DNA from: Faecenecus sp036648855
Lineage (GTDB): Bacteria; Bacillota_I; Bacilli_A; RF39; UBA660
Direction: 5' to 3'
Assembly: GCA_036648855.1 (NCBI GenBank)
Contig: JAVWCU010000030.1
Coordinates: 1-13,035 of the forward strand
DNA length: 13,035 bases
The notes beneath the pieces are model-generated. The model did no database searches and was not told the origin of the DNA. It worked only from the letters and a program-made list of their open reading frames with translations. Shown piece after piece: positions 1 through 6,981 of the stretch (position 1 is its first letter; each line of letters opens with the position of its first letter). Made by a program: the position numbers and the translations under genes.

Positions 1-910
1 AACTTATTAATTTTAGTAATAAATTCTTTATAGTTAGTTTCATTATAATTATACTTAAGATGTAATAACTTAACATTATTTTAAGACATTTTTTTTCTTT
101 TAAAGTATCTAAAATAATATTACTATTATACTTATAAATCCATCCAAAATACTATATAGGTATTAAATGTTGTATACCATCATATTCTATTGCTATATTA
201 TATTTAGGCATAAATATATCAATTCTTTGATTTCACAATTAGTTACTTTTATACTCTCATATAAAATTTTCATTTGGAAAGTCTAGTTGTAGCGGATTAA
301 ATAATTTATATTGTGATTTTAATATATATTTATGACAACCTTGACCTTGAAGATATGCAGAAGCACGTTGATTAAATTATCCATGAATAGGACATATAAT
401 TGTAACTTCCTTATAATATCCTATATAAACTACCATAGAATAATCATAGATATTTTTATGTACTAAAATTGCCATATTAATTTACTCTTTTGCATCTAAT
501 ATATATTTTGAGCTTAAATTATATTTAAGATACCCACATCCTTGTAAATGTTTACTTAGAGTTTGATAAAAACTTTCATGTTTATTACATATTATTTCTA
601 TATAACTATAATTATTTATATAAACAACTTTTGAATATTTATATAAATTTTCATGAACTTTATTACAATCATTTATAAATTGTTCTGTAGTTTTAGTATA
701 AAGTTTAAAACATTTTAGATATCTTTTATCATGTGATCGGTGGCTATTAGCTTCCTGTCACAATTTCCTATGTTCGTTTCCATCTTTATCTTTTTTATGA
801 CATATAATGCAAACTTTATTCCTAGATCCTTTGTATTCTACTTTAGAATAATCATAATAATAATGCCATTTTTCTTTAACTGCTTTAATTCACTGTTCTG
901 AAGATATCAT
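1..910 (-). pseudogene. Zinc-ribbon-repeat / PD-(D/E)XK-like nuclease with in-frame stops, 3' end beyond window
   Basis: Reading from ATG at 910-908, one frame stays recognisable for about 280 codons. It has three repeats of a cysteine-containing unit (pattern YDYSKVEY, KVCIIC, then a W-Q and a C-x2-C-like end; at roughly residues 5-67, 74-127 and 140-195). These are followed by a nuclease-like block with RIDIFMPKYNIAIEYDGIQH at 229-248. This resembles the repeat-plus-PD-(D/E)XK, homing-type proteins common in phages. Eight in-frame stops interrupt it: TGA at codons 7, 51, 218 and 226; TAA at 143, 178 and 224; TAG at 253. Codon 51 (KL-x-QEANSH) and codon 7 (EQ-x-IKA) fall where relatives carry an aromatic residue, usually Trp at codon 51. 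Near base 80 the protein-like frame moves by one base in an A-run, giving NNVKLLHLKYN in the other frame. It is either a decaying gene or a partly recoded one; the frameshift favours decay. Confidence 0.7.
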
Positions 911-940
911 AGTTATTATCCTGATTATTAATTAATTATG

Positions 941-1031
941 CACGCCTGGTAGTTACCGCCACCACAGGGCTGAAGTTGGACCAACAGCATAGGAATTTTG
1001 AAGATTCCTCCCTCTCTTAGAGTCAGGCGCA
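941..1031 (-). ncRNA. Structured RNA with UCA anticodon-like arm; candidate opal-suppressor or Sec-like tRNA
   Basis: A G+C-rich island lies between two A+T-rich genes. On the minus strand TGCGCCTG (1031-1024) pairs with CAGGCGTG (948-941), giving 8 bp with two wobble pairs. Inside is a perfect 5-bp arm GGAAT/ATTCC (extendable to 6 bp) around the 7-nt loop CTTCAAA, with a U at position 33 and anticodon UCA (1001-999). It is followed by a long hairpin arm (GCTG-TTGG/CCAA-CAGC) and a 5-bp arm GTGGT/ACTAC. The outline is that of a class II or selenocysteine-like tRNA reading UGA. Against this, the putative T loop is GGCGGTA instead of TTCRA-like, U8 is missing, and the D arm is short (CTCT-AAG-AGAG). 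It may instead be another structured RNA. It sits directly upstream of a frame containing TGA codons. Confidence 0.35.
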
Positions 1032-1033
1032 TT

Positions 1034-1060
1034 TTACCTTTAGTTATACAGCAAAGGTAA
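1034..1060. repeat. Inverted repeat between amidoligase stop and the structured RNA
   Basis: TTACCTTT (1034-1041) and AAAGGTAA (1053-1060) are perfect 8-bp arms around an 11-nt loop. No T-tract follows on the minus strand, so it is not a textbook intrinsic terminator. It could still be a 3' mRNA stabiliser for the operon that ends at 1085, or a processing site before the RNA at 1031. Confidence 0.45.
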
Positions 1061-1084
1061 TAAAAATCTGAATAGTAAACAAAC

Positions 1085-2290
1085 TTACATATTAAAATTA
1101 TGTATTTTTGTAAGATATATATCTTTTAATTCATCATTAATTCCAGCAAAATCTTTATTTGCCGTTTGGACTTTATGAAGATGATAAAGTTTTCTTCCCT
1201 CTATTTTTAGTTTATTAGCTATATTTTTTGGAAAGGTATGGTCAATAACTTTATTAACTGTACATTTGTTATATTTTATATTCTTAGTGTCTATAATATA
1301 TGTTAGAAAAGCACTAAATACAAGTATATACCACTTAATCTCATAATAATTAGTTGTCGGTCTTAAAAATCTAAACTCAACAGTTTTATGACTATTACCA
1401 GAGATTAAATGCATGATATTCATATTAAAATATCTTCCTTTAACTTCCCATTTTTTTTCCTCATTAATATCATACGCATTAGGCATATTAAAACAATTAT
1501 CATCAGTATAGGTACGACAAGTATATTTTTTGTAAAATGTAGATAATGTAGTAAGTTTATTCCAAGGTTTATTATATGCTTTACCATTATTTTTATACAT
1601 TTCTACATAATAACTCCATGCTGGTATATAGTGCTCTAAATTAGACTGAAAATAATACCAAGCCTTACATAGTCTCTCAATCTTATGATATATGATAGGA
1701 AATCCACCAAAATGGATATGTAATGAACAATTTAAATCATATTCAGTATAGAACTTAAGTAGATCTAAATGTTTATTAATAATAGGTAAATCGCAAGAAG
1801 TCATTGGAAAAGTTACATATTCATGCCCTGAAATAGATCCATCATATAGTGGAACTAAATTCGTTTCTAAGCAACTAATCCATGGAATATTTCCTCCGCA
1901 TGTTTCATATTCTATACCAAAAGTAAAGTTAGAAATATATTTAAATTCTGGGTCTACCTCAAATTTAAGCTTTCTTGGAGATAAATCTAATTTTGAAAAA
2001 TTATAACACTGCTCAATAGGATAATTAAATATATGTTTAGAAACTGCTATAATGTTATTTGCATTAGCAGAATCAATAGAATAACAGCATTCATTATTAC
2101 ACCAATATATAGGAATAGAACAGTGTTCTAGCAAATCAAGATATATAATTCCACCACGAAACATGATTGGTATATTAAGTTGGCTCTTATTAAAATATCC
2201 AAGCTCGATATAAAAGGCATCAATATAAATAATTCCTCTTGTAGATATATCATTAGTTTCCCAACATTTCTTTGTATTATTGTATTGCAT
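1085..2290 (-). CDS. Amidoligase_2 family enzyme (glutamine-synthetase-fold COOH-NH2 ligase)
   Basis: A 401-residue protein with the layout of the Amidoligase_2 family, whose members are predicted to join a carboxylate to an amine using ATP. Core motifs are FGIEYET (about 124-130, acidic metal/ATP site), LYDGSISGHEYVTFP (148-162), SLHIHFG (189-195) and KTVEFRFLRP (302-311, the EFR motif). The first 110 residues (Cys-rich, with WCNNECC at 63-69) are an N-terminal extension I do not recognise. It is the last gene of the operon. Its ATG overlaps the end of the class II amidotransferase gene by 14 nt, which suggests coupled translation. Stop is TAA. Family assignment is secure from the motif order; substrate is unknown. 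The neighbouring glutamine amidotransferases could supply ammonia or process gamma-glutamyl products. Confidence 0.88.
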   Translation of the reverse strand: MQYNNTKKCWETNDISTRGIIYIDAFYIELGYFNKSQLNIPIMFRGGIIYLDLLEHCSIPIYWCNNECCYSIDSANANNIIAVSKHIFNYPIEQCYNFSKLDLSPRKLKFEVDPEFKYISNFTFGIEYETCGGNIPWISCLETNLVPLYDGSISGHEYVTFPMTSCDLPIINKHLDLLKFYTEYDLNCSLHIHFGGFPIIYHKIERLCKAWYYFQSNLEHYIPAWSYYVEMYKNNGKAYNKPWNKLTTLSTFYKKYTCRTYTDDNCFNMPNAYDINEEKKWEVKGRYFNMNIMHLISGNSHKTVEFRFLRPTTNYYEIKWYILVFSAFLTYIIDTKNIKYNKCTVNKVIDHTFPKNIANKLKIEGRKLYHLHKVQTANKDFAGINDELKDIYLTKIHNFNM

Positions 2291-3596
2291 CGCTATTTGC
2301 TAATCTATTGGTTATAAAGGCTATAACAAGAGACTCTAATTCTTCAAAATTAAAGAACACTCTATTTGAAGTCTCCTTAAAAATTTTAAAAGCGTATAAA
2401 GGATATATATATACTTGGGTAGTTTTATTATTTTTAATAGTAATTTGAGTACTTTTCATAAATAATATAACATAACTATCGTTATTATACTCTATATAAT
2501 TAAAATTTTCATCTACACTCATAAGTTTAGTACCTACAATTCTTGGGCTGTATGCAAAATAATCTATAACTTCTGGACAATAATCTAGTAATATACCATT
2601 CTCAAATAAGGCATTAATAGTATTAAGAAAATCAAAACATTCTTTATTATATAATAAACGGCCATTAAAGAAATAAAGAGTCTGTGTTGAGATAGAATTA
2701 CATGCATACTGAGTATCTACTATATATCCAGAAGGATACGTAGTATACTCCCCATGAGCATTAACGCCATTAGTTAAATAAAGTCCAGAGATATTACTAT
2801 ATATAATACTATAAGGATTAATATTATCTGCTAGAGGTTTATACATATATGTAGTACCTATAGAAATATTATTTTTTAATTTAGTTCTATCAAACTCTTT
2901 AACTTTATAAAGTTTAGTATTTTTAACTTTACATAGTTGATTAATAGGAAAGTCATAAATAAGTTTTTTATTATTAATACAATATAAAGGATAATACATA
3001 GATGAAAAATAAAATTTATCATTATGAATCATATAAAATAACGGTCGTTCTGATTTCGTTCTAGCGTCATTAAAAATAGAAGAGCCTTTAAATATTAATA
3101 ATTCAGGAGTATTCTGACGATAATCAACTATTATAAATACCGCACATCCTTCATACTCATTAAGTACTTCATATCCAGAATCATATATAATTTCTGCCAT
3201 AATTTGAGAATCTGACATGCTATAAGTATTTATATTAGGAAGATACTTAATAGCTAGAGCTTTAATATTAGAAATTGTTCCATTATGCATCAATACAAAC
3301 TTAATTTCCCCATCTCTCATAATAGTAATTGGCTGTGCCTGAGCTATATTTATAGCATATCCTGGAGAAGCTTTTCGACAGTGTAAAAGAGCAATAGATG
3401 CAGATTTAGGATAAATATTTTCTATTGTAAAGTTTCTAAACATTTCTTTAGTATTAAGGCCATACTCGACTTTTCTATCTATAAAATATCCACAACTATC
3501 TCCTCCACGCTCGTCGTTAAGAGTACCTAGAATATTAAAATGATTTACATTAAATTGTGCCTTATTAGTAGAAACAATTCCAGCTAGTCCACACAT
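2277..3596 (-). CDS. Class II (Ntn-type) glutamine amidotransferase
   Basis: A 439-residue protein that begins MCGLAGI, placing the catalytic Cys at position 2 after Met removal, as in GlmS/PurF/asparagine-synthetase glutaminase domains. Further glutaminase motifs are ERGGDSCG (29-36), LLHCRKASPG with the substrate-binding Arg (70-79), MHNGTISN (103-110) and SMSDSQ (126-131). The glutaminase domain ends near residue 200. The remaining 240 residues, rich in Tyr, Asn and Ile, resemble no synthetase domain I know, so the acceptor partner is probably encoded separately. The start is fixed by the obligatory MCG. The gene overlaps the upstream ligase gene by 13 nt and the downstream amidoligase by 14 nt. 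The likely role is to hydrolyse glutamine and pass ammonia to one of the adjacent ligases. The glutaminase part is sure; pathway role is inferred. Confidence 0.9.
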   Translation of the reverse strand: MCGLAGIVSTNKAQFNVNHFNILGTLNDERGGDSCGYFIDRKVEYGLNTKEMFRNFTIENIYPKSASIALLHCRKASPGYAINIAQAQPITIMRDGEIKFVLMHNGTISNIKALAIKYLPNINTYSMSDSQIMAEIIYDSGYEVLNEYEGCAVFIIVDYRQNTPELLIFKGSSIFNDARTKSERPLFYMIHNDKFYFSSMYYPLYCINNKKLIYDFPINQLCKVKNTKLYKVKEFDRTKLKNNISIGTTYMYKPLADNINPYSIIYSNISGLYLTNGVNAHGEYTTYPSGYIVDTQYACNSISTQTLYFFNGRLLYNKECFDFLNTINALFENGILLDYCPEVIDYFAYSPRIVGTKLMSVDENFNYIEYNNDSYVILFMKSTQITIKNNKTTQVYIYPLYAFKIFKETSNRVFFNFEELESLVIAFITNRLANSDAIQ

Positions 3597-4375
3597 ATTC
3601 CGTATAATTTAATTATGTGCTCAGCAAGCACTTTATTAGATGTATTAATACATTTCTGAACTAAATCACTTTCTGGAAGAGGAAATCCATCATTAATCAT
3701 ATCTATAGCAAGCATTGTTTGTTTATATATTAAAGGAAGATATTCATCATTAAGCATATAACTACTTAAGCATCTTGCCTCAGCTCCATATTTAGGAAGT
3801 CTAAAACTCCCAGCTTTACCATAGAGAGTTCGTCTAAAGGTATCTCTATCATAAAGTATAGATGGAACTCCACAGCAAAGATCAAAGAATTTTATTAATT
3901 TGATAGAAGTATCAATATCTGGATTAGAATATCCTAGATGAATATGCATTCCTGCTACTCTCTTATTATTTAGATAGCGCTCTGGTTTAATATTTTCTCT
4001 TTCGGTATAAGCATTAAAATCAGGCATGCATCCAATTTCATGAGCTTGTGAATCTTTTAATTGATCTTCAGGGACATCCATAGATGCGGCACAGCGAACA
4101 TCTAAATCGGAATCATAGTGTTTAATCCAACTACGAATCCATTCTTTCATATATTTAATAGCTCCTACAAAGTCATTTTCTGAAGTACAGGGAGGTATAT
4201 TAAACTCTCCGAGAATACAGTCAAGCTCTACTCCAAAACCTTCAGGCATTCCTTTTGTATATGAAGTTCCCTTTTTCCCTGGAATAATACCTATTGCAGA
4301 CACAACTTTATTTGTTTTCGTATTGAAAATAAATAATTCAGGGTCTGCCCCAATTGTTACATTTTTAATCTTCAT
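3584..4375 (-). CDS. phiEco32-like COOH-NH2 ligase, type 2
   Basis: A 263-residue protein matching the phage COOH-NH2 ligase family named after phage phiEco32. Visible hallmarks are TIGADPELF at 7-15, GVELDCILGEFNIPP at 48-62 (acidic residues of the ATP/metal site), AGMHIHLGYSNPD at 141-153, and a late Arg-containing segment FRLPKYGAEARC at 191-202. The fold is glutamine-synthetase-like. The family is predicted to form amide bonds in an ATP-dependent way. Full family length; start ATG overlaps the end of the upstream C26 gene by 11 nt. Stop is TAG. It is related in fold to, but clearly distinct in sequence from, the Amidoligase_2 protein two genes downstream, so the operon encodes two such ligases. 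Substrate is not deducible. Confidence 0.88.
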   Translation of the reverse strand: MKIKNVTIGADPELFIFNTKTNKVVSAIGIIPGKKGTSYTKGMPEGFGVELDCILGEFNIPPCTSENDFVGAIKYMKEWIRSWIKHYDSDLDVRCAASMDVPEDQLKDSQAHEIGCMPDFNAYTERENIKPERYLNNKRVAGMHIHLGYSNPDIDTSIKLIKFFDLCCGVPSILYDRDTFRRTLYGKAGSFRLPKYGAEARCLSSYMLNDEYLPLIYKQTMLAIDMINDGFPLPESDLVQKCINTSNKVLAEHIIKLYGICVD

Positions 4376-5003
4376 TATTTAGTAAATTATTAATTATTTC
4401 ATTTAGTCTAATAACAATTTGAGATTTATGGTTCATATATTCAGGATGACCTTGTATGGCGAGACATTTAGGTTTATTAGGAGTGTGATATAAAACAATT
4501 TCAGGCTCATATTCAGGAGGTTCTATACCATCACCTAGATATTTAAGGGAGTGTATATTATTACTTGCGAATAAGCAAGTCCAATAGTCTTTTGGAATAT
4601 TAAATGGATATTGCATTTGATGATGAGTACTGGTAATATCATAGATTTTATCTGTACTAAACTCAATAATTTGGTGTGTATAACTAATAGAATGATTGGA
4701 TACATCCTGAATAAGTTTACCTCCATTTATAACACACATTAATTGTGCGCCACGACATATAGCAATTACTAACTGATTATTTTTGATTTTTTTAAATTCT
4801 TTAATCTCAGCATTATCTCTATCTATATTAGAGTACGTTGTAAAATGTTTTTTACAGTTATATAATGAAGGATCAACATCTTCTCCACCAGTGAAAATAA
4901 TAATATCAGCTTCTTCAATATTATTTACGAGACTATAATTATTTATAAAATTAGTGTACTTATACTGATTACCAACGACATATACTTTTTTTATTTTCGT
5001 CAT
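4365..5003 (-). CDS. Class I glutamine amidotransferase / gamma-glutamyl hydrolase (peptidase C26, PuuD-like)
   Basis: A 212-residue triad-type glutamine amidotransferase domain. TGGEDVDPSLY (38-48) is typical of the PuuD/gamma-glutamyl hydrolase branch. The nucleophile elbow is ICRGAQ (82-87, Cys83) and the His/Glu pair is in QGHPEY (184-189). THHQM (126-130) is another conserved site near the active centre. No signal peptide, so it is cytoplasmic. Such enzymes cleave gamma-glutamyl amides or peptides, or release ammonia from glutamine. In this operon it could remove a gamma-glutamyl protecting group or recycle product. Its start (MTKIKKVYVV) lies 35 nt inside the end of the upstream unknown gene and its end overlaps the downstream ligase by 11 nt, so co-translation is likely. 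All triad residues are present. Confidence 0.87.
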   Translation of the reverse strand: MTKIKKVYVVGNQYKYTNFINNYSLVNNIEEADIIIFTGGEDVDPSLYNCKKHFTTYSNIDRDNAEIKEFKKIKNNQLVIAICRGAQLMCVINGGKLIQDVSNHSISYTHQIIEFSTDKIYDITSTHHQMQYPFNIPKDYWTCLFASNNIHSLKYLGDGIEPPEYEPEIVLYHTPNKPKCLAIQGHPEYMNHKSQIVIRLNEIINNLLNNED

Positions 5004-5664
5004 AATATTTATTTACAATAAAGTTAATTCCACTAGCTATTTGTGGAAGTTGTTTAGTATTTATTTGATAAAGAATATTATCTAAATGTATATGATTTGT
5101 TCTTAGTAAATAAAAATTCTCAACATTATTAAAATTATTCCTTATATTACTAAATTGACATTTTGAATTAATATTATAAAAAGTAAAATTAGACTCTCCA
5201 GGGCAGTGACATCTCGCTCCATTAAAAACTACGGCTAAGTAAAATTGCATTATTTGAATAATATCTAATTCTGGAAAATTATGTTTATTCTGCCAAGCGG
5301 CATATAAATAAAAAGCAAATGGATGTTCATATACATATCTAATGCACATTGATACATAAATAAAATATCGACGGTCTGGAGCACATTTTATTTGAAGTTT
5401 ATATAAATGTTCTGTTTCAGAAAGAGATATTAATTTAAATCCTAAAATTTTAGAAATCTCTATAAAATATTCAAGTAGCGTCTTCTTATCAAAAGGACAA
5501 TAGTTACGCTGGTCTTGATCTTCTTTAGGCCATATATAAGTCGAATATACATAGTTGTTGTATATCTTTTTAAAATATCCATCACTAAAACATATCGTAT
5601 CTACATATTTATTACCAGTAAAATATCTACATACATACTCTTTACCTCTAAAATCTAAAATCAT
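4969..5664 (-). CDS. Unknown protein inside the ligase operon
   Basis: A 231-residue protein I do not recognise. It is rich in Tyr, Phe, Ile and Asn, with no signal peptide and no clear membrane segment. Notable stretches are IWPKEDQDQRNYCPFDK (44-60), PDRRYFIYVS (96-105), and NGARCHCPGESNF (148-160) with a Cys-x-Cys pair. The last 12 codons are read in another frame by the next gene (35-nt overlap). Its ATG lies 17 nt inside the ATP-grasp gene. This tight packing between ATP-grasp and C26 genes suggests it acts in the same pathway, perhaps as a partner subunit or the acceptor. That is inference only. Stop is TAA. Confidence 0.75.
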   Translation of the reverse strand: MILDFRGKEYVCRYFTGNKYVDTICFSDGYFKKIYNNYVYSTYIWPKEDQDQRNYCPFDKKTLLEYFIEISKILGFKLISLSETEHLYKLQIKCAPDRRYFIYVSMCIRYVYEHPFAFYLYAAWQNKHNFPELDIIQIMQFYLAVVFNGARCHCPGESNFTFYNINSKCQFSNIRNNFNNVENFYLLRTNHIHLDNILYQINTKQLPQIASGINFIVNKYYDENKKSICRW

Positions 5665-6391
5665 AATATTTTTTTAAATGATTGCCATAGTAAGTTATAC
5701 CATATGAAGCTAAAGAAGGAGCTGTATTACTTTCTAAAATAATATAACGATCATTACTACACAATATATCAAAACATGCTATAGTTAGCTGCATTTGTTT
5801 TAGTGCTTTAATACACTCTAAAATCATCTTTTCCCAACATTCGGGAAGTATATGTTCTTTGGTCACTAGGACAAATATAGAATTATTAGCATGTTTATGC
5901 CATTGTATATCCGCATCATCTTTTAATACTTTTCTACAAGCATAGAAGCATCCATGATTTACATCAATATGAACTCTATACTCTAAAGAATAAAAATAAT
6001 ATTTTTCAAATACAAAATCTTTAATATTTATCGTAGTAAAAAGATTCTCTAGGGATTGTATATTATCTACATAATATATATTTTTCCCTTGCGATGAATT
6101 TCGATGTTTTGCAATTAGAATCTTATGAATATGAAAAAATTTACGAATATCATTTATATTCTTTGAGGTTATCCATTCACTATGAGAGATCTTAGCTGCG
6201 TCAAAAGCCTTTTTCATAGTAATTTTATTTGCAGAAGTTTTGACTCCATTAATAGTATTTAATTCTAAATATTTATACTTAGAAACTAGTGGAGTAGTAC
6301 TACCTAAACGTAGTAATACCCTTTGATTAAAAGGTATACTACGTAGAGGAGCACAACTTGCATTTGGACTAAAAATACGTAATCTAAACAT
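5648..6391 (-). CDS. ATP-grasp carboxylate-amine ligase (phage type)
   Basis: A 247-residue ATP-grasp protein. An N-terminal basic segment is followed by NKITMKKAFDAAKI (55-68, typical lead-in helix), ILIAKHRNSSQGKNIYYV (91-108; nucleotide-binding Lys95 and glycine-containing loop), FVFEKYY (126-132; adenine-hinge Glu129-Lys130), EYRVHI (137-142), and the magnesium/catalytic residues FDIL (207-210) and ILESNTAPSL (218-227; Glu220, Asn222). Ligases of this fold activate a carboxylate as acyl-phosphate and couple it to an amine or thiol. In phages such genes sit with COOH-NH2 ligases and glutamine amidotransferases, as here. The start codon directly abuts the previous stop (TAA-ATG). Stop is TAG. 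Complete, all key residues visible. Confidence 0.87.
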   Translation of the reverse strand: MFRLRIFSPNASCAPLRSIPFNQRVLLRLGSTTPLVSKYKYLELNTINGVKTSANKITMKKAFDAAKISHSEWITSKNINDIRKFFHIHKILIAKHRNSSQGKNIYYVDNIQSLENLFTTINIKDFVFEKYYFYSLEYRVHIDVNHGCFYACRKVLKDDADIQWHKHANNSIFVLVTKEHILPECWEKMILECIKALKQMQLTIACFDILCSNDRYIILESNTAPSLASYGITYYGNHLKKYYDFRF

Positions 6392-6961
6392 TTATAACTC
6401 TATTGTCTCAATATAGCAATAAGTAGAAAGTTTCTTTTGAGTTAATTTATTATAATCAATAATCTGTCTTCCATTATCCTGAAGGGTTTTAGCAATATAT
6501 TGTAGCTCGTGTTTCTTTAGCTTACTAAATGAAGTACTTGAGAATTCAGCAATCTTTTTATCAAGCTTGATAAGTTTTATAAATAATTTACCAAAAGGTT
6601 TATTATTAAACTTATTAATATATATTACGTCTTTGTTCTCTTCTATAATAACTTTATTTGGGTCAATGCCAATAAGTATTTCTTCAACTAAATTCCTTAA
6701 AGGATTTGGAGCAACTTTAGAAGTGATCATAAATTCAGGAACCCAGATTCCAACTGATAAGAAGTATGGAATATCAGCATCATTAGTATCTACGTCGGTA
6801 ATAATGCATTCTTTATCAAAGAACTGAAAATCAGGAAATAATACATATTTCTTATCTTTATTACAATACACATTTCCTAAATCCTCAGCAATACACAATA
6901 CATTTTCCTCAAGTAATGTTTTAAGGGATTTTACAATAACTACATCATTTTTCTTGAACAT
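6392..6961 (-). CDS. Unknown protein upstream of the ATP-grasp gene
   Basis: A 189-residue protein of unknown family. The N-terminus (MFKKNDVVIVKS) looks like the first strands of a small beta-barrel (SH3- or KOW-like). An acidic and aromatic middle part follows (DVDTNDADIPYFLSVG at 56-71), and then a Lys-rich, helical C-terminal half. No catalytic motif, signal peptide or membrane segment is seen. It starts 20 nt after the IMP dehydrogenase-like gene and its stop abuts the ATP-grasp ATG. It therefore belongs to the same transcript and is likely translationally coupled. Function cannot be assigned. Start ATG is the only sensible one; no in-frame stop is present. Confidence 0.72.
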   Translation of the reverse strand: MFKKNDVVIVKSLKTLLEENVLCIAEDLGNVYCNKDKKYVLFPDFQFFDKECIITDVDTNDADIPYFLSVGIWVPEFMITSKVAPNPLRNLVEEILIGIDPNKVIIEENKDVIYINKFNNKPFGKLFIKLIKLDKKIAEFSSTSFSKLKKHELQYIAKTLQDNGRQIIDYNKLTQKKLSTYCYIETIEL

Positions 6962-6981
6962 AATAATTTTTTTTAATATTT

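Noticed and set aside
1034..1060. Inverted repeat as an intrinsic terminator for the operon
   Set aside because: No T-run follows it in either orientation, so I list it only as an inverted repeat.
4535..4726. 63-residue minus-strand ORF inside the C26 gene
   Set aside because: It lies in another frame of a gene with intact catalytic motifs and has no protein-like pattern.
6567..6827. 86-residue plus-strand ORF with hydrophobic stretches
   Set aside because: Antisense to an intact gene in a coupled operon; hydrophobicity arises from A+T-rich complement of Lys/Asn-rich coding sequence.
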